Origin: Tritrichomonas musculus
Lineage: Eukaryota > Parabasalia > Tritrichomonadida > Tritrichomonadidae
NCBI GenBank assembly: GCA_039105265.1
Contig: JAPFFF010000014.1
Location: 496,001-560,000 of the forward strand
Length of the DNA: 64,000 nucleotides
Reading direction: 5' to 3'
The notes under the pieces were generated by a model that worked only from the letters and a program-made list of their open reading frames with translations, had not been told where the DNA came from and did no database searches. The translations under genes were made by a program, and so were the position numbers. Shown here one piece after another: positions 60,277 to 64,000 of the stretch (within the stretch, counting starts at the first letter, position 1; each line of letters starts with the position of its first letter).

Positions 60277-61142
60277 TTTAAATTATTTATGATGTAAAAA
60301 GTTCTATCAAACACAATTTAAAATTTTTGAATAATTTGACCAGAGAGATTATAATTTCTATGAGTTATATCATTTTTTCATAAAAAGAAATTTACCTAAT
60401 TTGACCTTCTAAATACTTCAAATTACAGTATTATTGATGAGTGAGGTGATAATGTTAATACAAAAAAGACAATTTTCCGTTTTGTTCATAAAATATCATT
60501 TAAACAATAAATAATATTTTTTTATTAATTTATATTTATTCATTATATTAGAAAAAAATATTAATTTATGCTTTTTATTTCAAGATAAAATGGTATAAAT
60601 AGAATTATTAAAAAAAAAATTAAGGATATCAACTTTTTGTTAATAATTCTGATATTTTATTCTCCAAATTTTCTTTTTTAAAAAGTTGTTTTTTACCAAT
60701 AAAAATCATGCCCTTTATTCTTTATTATCAAAATCTATATTTAGTTCTTTCATAGAATTCATTTCCTTTAAAAAAATACTATTGGCATAACATATCTATC
60801 GTTTTTTTTTTTTAATTCTTCATATTTCATATTATTGTAAGCTTGCTTCTGGTATAAATTCAAAACTGCAAAATATCTGAGACAATTTGGTCATAAATTG
60901 AATATCAATTTTTATCAATTATAATTTGTTTATACACCATTATTATATGAAACTCAATTAAAACATAATGACTATCTTTACATGATGCTTTGCTTAATTA
61001 ATTTATGAAATCATTTTTTTTTATTTTCATCATTAACATCAAATAATACAACATTTTTTAGATACTTAAATGTTATTGATAGGAAAAAACAACAAAATAT
61101 CAAGACAATTAAATAACATTTATAAAAATCAAAAATTGATAC
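60277..61142. other. AT-rich intergenic DNA
   Basis: TCATAAATAATT on the minus strand (60281-60292) is the initiator candidate of the CDF gene, 5-16 bp before its ATG. The remaining ~850 bp are AT-rich with homopolymers and hold no gene that I can support. Confidence 0.4.
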
Positions 61143-62147
61143 TTATTGAAGTGGGCGTTTTCTTTTGGCCCAAAAGTAACACATTACAGGCTCAATTAAT
61201 TGTTCGTTAACAGTTATTCCTTGTTCGCCAAATATAATATTTTCCCATTCAATTTGCTCATAGATAATTGTCTTACTTGCTTGCCTAATAGGCGTTCCAT
61301 CGCTTCTGATTTGTGAAAGGCTAAGAATCGGCTGATTGAGTCTTGCCATCTTTAATATAAATTTATCTCCATTTTGCGTCATTGCAATTTCATATCGATC
61401 AGTATTTGTGTCGAAATAGAGTGTTGATGTACGAAGGCGCTGAGAAATCCATTGGTGAGATGGGAGCCCTTCATCACAAAAATCAAGAACGTCATAACAG
61501 TAGGCTGGCTCTCCTGTCAAACTGAAGCGCAACCACTTTCGATCATCAAAAAATTGAAGGTTTTCTTTTGCTTCTGAAGTTTTTAAAATACTTAATAAGT
61601 CCATGTCAAAAGGCGATTCATATATGTTATTTGGTTGCGATACTTGACTTGAATAAACCGTTTGGCCAAATATTACAGCAAAGCCATATGATGAAATTGA
61701 GTTCGAACTTTTCGTTTTAAATTCATATTTTTTTGTTCCTTCATAATTAGACCTCAAATCTGTAATTTGAATAATTAAATCAACACCAACAACGTGATCA
61801 GTGACATTTTTCAGTTCAATACGCTCACTACGTTTTAGATTATAATCATCATCAAATACATTGAGTACTCGAGCTCCTAAAAACGATTCTTCTGGCTTTG
61901 AACTTACTTTGATAATAATACCTTGATGAACACAAACTGCTGGAAGAGGTGAACCAATAGGATAAACATCTGTTCCAAACATGTTTGATGGATGAGTTTC
62001 AGCTGATGATTTAAAAGAATCGATTGGAATGAAAAAACGAATAAAATCATTTACATACATTGAACCAAGTTTATCCGGAATAGTATGACTATATAACACA
62101 GGTCCTATAACATTTGGCAAATTGAGTTCGAATTTTGCTTTTTTCAT
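61143..62147 (-). CDS. Rxt3-like protein (histone deacetylase complex subunit candidate)
   Basis: This is a 334-residue soluble protein. Residues 57-80, FGTDVYPIGSPLPAVCVHQGIIIK, resemble the core of the Rxt3 domain (.GTDVYTDDSD..AV..H.G), followed by a beta-rich stretch (ARVLNVFDDDYNLKRSERIELKN, then VVGVDLIIQITDL) that would fit its continuation. Rxt3 is a subunit of the yeast Rpd3L histone deacetylase complex. The C-terminal half has DRKWLRFSLTGEPAYCYDVLDFCDEGLP and ends in a basic KRKRPLQ. The call depends on one motif, so a different function is possible. It is divergent from the next gene with only 105 bp between the start codons, which implies a shared promoter; TCATTTATTTT and TTTCATG lie upstream on the minus strand. 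Confidence 0.5.
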   Translation of the reverse strand: MKKAKFELNLPNVIGPVLYSHTIPDKLGSMYVNDFIRFFIPIDSFKSSAETHPSNMFGTDVYPIGSPLPAVCVHQGIIIKVSSKPEESFLGARVLNVFDDDYNLKRSERIELKNVTDHVVGVDLIIQITDLRSNYEGTKKYEFKTKSSNSISSYGFAVIFGQTVYSSQVSQPNNIYESPFDMDLLSILKTSEAKENLQFFDDRKWLRFSLTGEPAYCYDVLDFCDEGLPSHQWISQRLRTSTLYFDTNTDRYEIAMTQNGDKFILKMARLNQPILSLSQIRSDGTPIRQASKTIIYEQIEWENIIFGEQGITVNEQLIEPVMCYFWAKRKRPLQ

Positions 62148-62252
62148 TTCATGAAATAATTAAAATAAATGAAACTGCTTTTATCTTCAAGATGAGAGAA
62201 TTCTATAAGCCAATTGAAAAAGTTTGCTTTTTTAAATCAAAATCAAAAAAAA

Positions 62253-64000
62253 ATGAGTAGTAAAATGAAAGAACTCTCGAAAAAATTGGCAAAATCAGAC
62301 GGGAATCTGATTAATAACGATATATTAAGCTTTTTTAATGAATTTTTAATATGGCTTAATTCAGGATTTAATAAGACACGTCCACTTCCAAAAGGGCAAG
62401 TGCAAAAATTTTTCATGATGTCGATTCCACTGCTTAAAGACATTAATTTGGAAGTGTTTGTCAATTTAATTCCAACACTTCTTAAAATATTAGCAATTTT
62501 AATTCATCCTCAAACAGATAAAGATATTAGAGATATGGTTTGGAAGTATTCTATATTATTAATTGATTCAAAAACTGTTTTTGTTTCATATAATAGTTGG
62601 ACTTATTTAATAGATTCAGCGTTTTCTACAAAAGAAAGAGATCCAAATTTTAATTCAGGGACACCATCAACATATTCGTATGAATCAAATAGTTTACTTC
62701 TAATAAACTACCTTGATTTTATTACATCTATGTGTACGAATAATCCTAACATAGCACATGATTCTACCAATATTAAGAAGAAGGTTATTTATCACTGGGA
62801 ACTGATTTCAGAATTAATATTTCCTCATGTTTTCAGCACATCTATAGATAATAGAAAGACACTTAACCAACTTTGCTTACAAATACTTCAATGCATTAAT
62901 ATTTGCCAAAAAACTTTCAAATTTTCATTTTTTAATAGTGAAATCGGTGGTCCCAAAATGATTCATTATCTTCTTGATGTACTTATTCGAGTTGATGATC
63001 TTTCTAACGATGAATCTCATGCTGAAAACTCGTTTAATCTTTTGTATAAATTTTGTAAATCAACTTTTCCATGCCAAATTTTTACTATAGATCAAAATTC
63101 AAATTTTTATGAGTGCAAAAAAAATCAGCAAATAACTGAAAGAATTACACCAACTATAAACAGAAATTACCTTTTTTTATCCATGAACAACAACAGCATT
63201 AACAACAATAATAACAATACAAGTAATAATAATAATAGTGGATCAAATACCCAAAATTATCGATTTACATCAAACAAACCCAAATTTACGATCAATCCTC
63301 TTCTTCTTTGCTGCTTTGACGTTATTCCTTCTGACGAAGTTATAGCATTACTAAAAGATATGTCACAAAATTGCAAAAATTATCCAGTAGTTATAATTAA
63401 TTCAATTCTTATTATGATAAAATTAATTTATCCTCTTCTTGCCAATATTCAATTAAAGATTAAAAATATCAACGAAAATTTAAATAGTACTATAATTGGA
63501 GGTTCCAATAATAATGCTGATAGCAACAATAATAACACAAATAATTTGAAGGCAATAGATCAGACATATCGTGCTTTTATAAACTCTCCAACAAATACAA
63601 GTACGATCAAACTTATTGCTGATTTATTTTCTCACGTCATGAGATTAAGATCTTTAATACAAGTTGTAATCAAATCACCAATTGATTCACAAACTTTTTC
63701 AAGTATAGTCTCGTCATTTTTTAATTTCCCCAAAAAAGAAATGTATCCCTTTTTAGTAACAGTTTTTTTTTCTATTCTTTTTGACCGACGATATATTGAT
63801 ATAAAAGAAGAACGCGATTGTATTTTACTATTAATGAACTTTAATTATAATATGAGTTATATGCCCAATTTATTTGCTCGAATATCTTCTCAAATCTCGG
63901 TAGCATTATCAACATTTATCCTCAACCTTCCAGAAAATATATCACGAGAAATTCAACCAAACGCAATTTTATTTGACGATAAAGAAATTGTTAACGAGGT
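62253..64000 (+). CDS. Large helical protein of unknown function (3' end cut by window edge)
   Basis: The frame opens with ATG at 62253 and runs through 582 codons without a stop to the window edge, so the C-terminus is missing. It is Leu/Ile-rich and helical. Stretches such as EVFVNLIPTLLKILAILIHPQTDKDIRDMVWKYSILLIDS followed by FVSYNSWTYLIDSAF look like HEAT-type repeats and recall the large solenoid of the proteasome activator PA200/Blm10, but not strongly enough to name it. Two Asn-rich low-complexity inserts (near residues 310-330 and 415-430) interrupt the structured parts. No catalytic or metal motif is visible. It shares its short upstream region with the divergent Rxt3-like gene. Confidence 0.75.
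   Translation, partial: MSSKMKELSKKLAKSDGNLINNDILSFFNEFLIWLNSGFNKTRPLPKGQVQKFFMMSIPLLKDINLEVFVNLIPTLLKILAILIHPQTDKDIRDMVWKYSILLIDSKTVFVSYNSWTYLIDSAFSTKERDPNFNSGTPSTYSYESNSLLLINYLDFITSMCTNNPNIAHDSTNIKKKVIYHWELISELIFPHVFSTSIDNRKTLNQLCLQILQCINICQKTFKFSFFNSEIGGPKMIHYLLDVLIRVDDLSNDESHAENSFNLLYKFCKSTFPCQIFTIDQNSNFYECKKNQQITERITPTINRNYLFLSMNNNSINNNNNNTSNNNNSGSNTQNYRFTSNKPKFTINPLLLCCFDVIPSDEVIALLKDMSQNCKNYPVVIINSILIMIKLIYPLLANIQLKIKNINENLNSTIIGGSNNNADSNNNNTNNLKAIDQTYRAFINSPTNTSTIKLIADLFSHVMRLRSLIQVVIKSPIDSQTFSSIVSSFFNFPKKEMYPFLVTVFFSILFDRRYIDIKEERDCILLLMNFNYNMSYMPNLFARISSQISVALSTFILNLPENISREIQPNAILFDDKEIVNE

Noticed and set aside
1-64000. Virus-like or retroelement sequences, CRISPR arrays, rRNA genes
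   Set aside because: No reverse transcriptase, integrase, capsid or polymerase motif, no LTR pair, no spaced direct-repeat array and no rRNA-like conserved stretch was seen on either strand.

Overview
The window looks like nuclear DNA of a parabasalid protist, most likely a Tritrichomonas or Trichomonas relative. It is very AT-rich, especially between genes, and its genes are almost all single-exon. The one clear spliceosomal intron (43666-43888) has the trichomonad signature: a GTATGT donor and a branch site fused to the acceptor, CTAACACACAG. Most start codons have a TCA-containing, initiator-like motif a short way upstream. Casein kinase 1 genes, a TKL-like kinase relic and many cut-and-paste DNA transposons fit the same lineage. 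I saw no virus-like element (no retroelement, Polinton or capsid gene), no CRISPR array and no rRNA or intact tRNA gene.

Layout. 1-16.4 kb is genic: a FRAG1/DRAM/SFK1-type membrane protein cut by the left edge, a FAM184-like coiled-coil protein, two CK1 kinases in tandem with C-terminal CaaX-like ends, a decayed TKL-type kinase, a discoidin-like plus EF-hand protein, a PP2A B56 regulatory subunit and a small two-helix membrane protein. 16.4-31.8 kb is a transposon graveyard: two near-identical 478-bp hAT-type MITEs, a hAT-like transposase fossil split by a DDE/pogo-like transposon, a GC-rich non-autonomous hAT, an older TIR element with a TTAA-flanked MITE inside it, a Tc1/mariner pseudogene and smaller TIR elements. 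Several have perfect 8-bp target duplications.

31.9-49.2 kb is a dense gene island: CCA-adding enzyme, an unrecognised helical protein, a CAMSAP-like protein, an SMP-domain lipid-transfer candidate, a CFAP20-domain protein, a SWIM-RING ubiquitin ligase candidate with a serine/proline minisatellite, a BRSK/AMPK-like kinase with one intron, RRP9 of the U3 snoRNP, and GlcNAc-6-phosphate deacetylase. A 1.15-kb TIR element sits between the last two. 49.7-64 kb holds a 2301-residue Furry-like scaffold, an EGF-like type I membrane protein with no in-frame ATG, an Mn-type CDF transporter, an Rxt3-like protein and a large protein cut by the right edge.

The genes form no operon. Cytoskeleton and cell-shape candidates recur (FAM184-like, CAMSAP-like, CFAP20-domain, Furry-like, BRSK-like), which may be chance in so small a sample. 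Start sites were moved from the longest open frame where that began with GTG or TTG, or where an internal ATG fits the family better.
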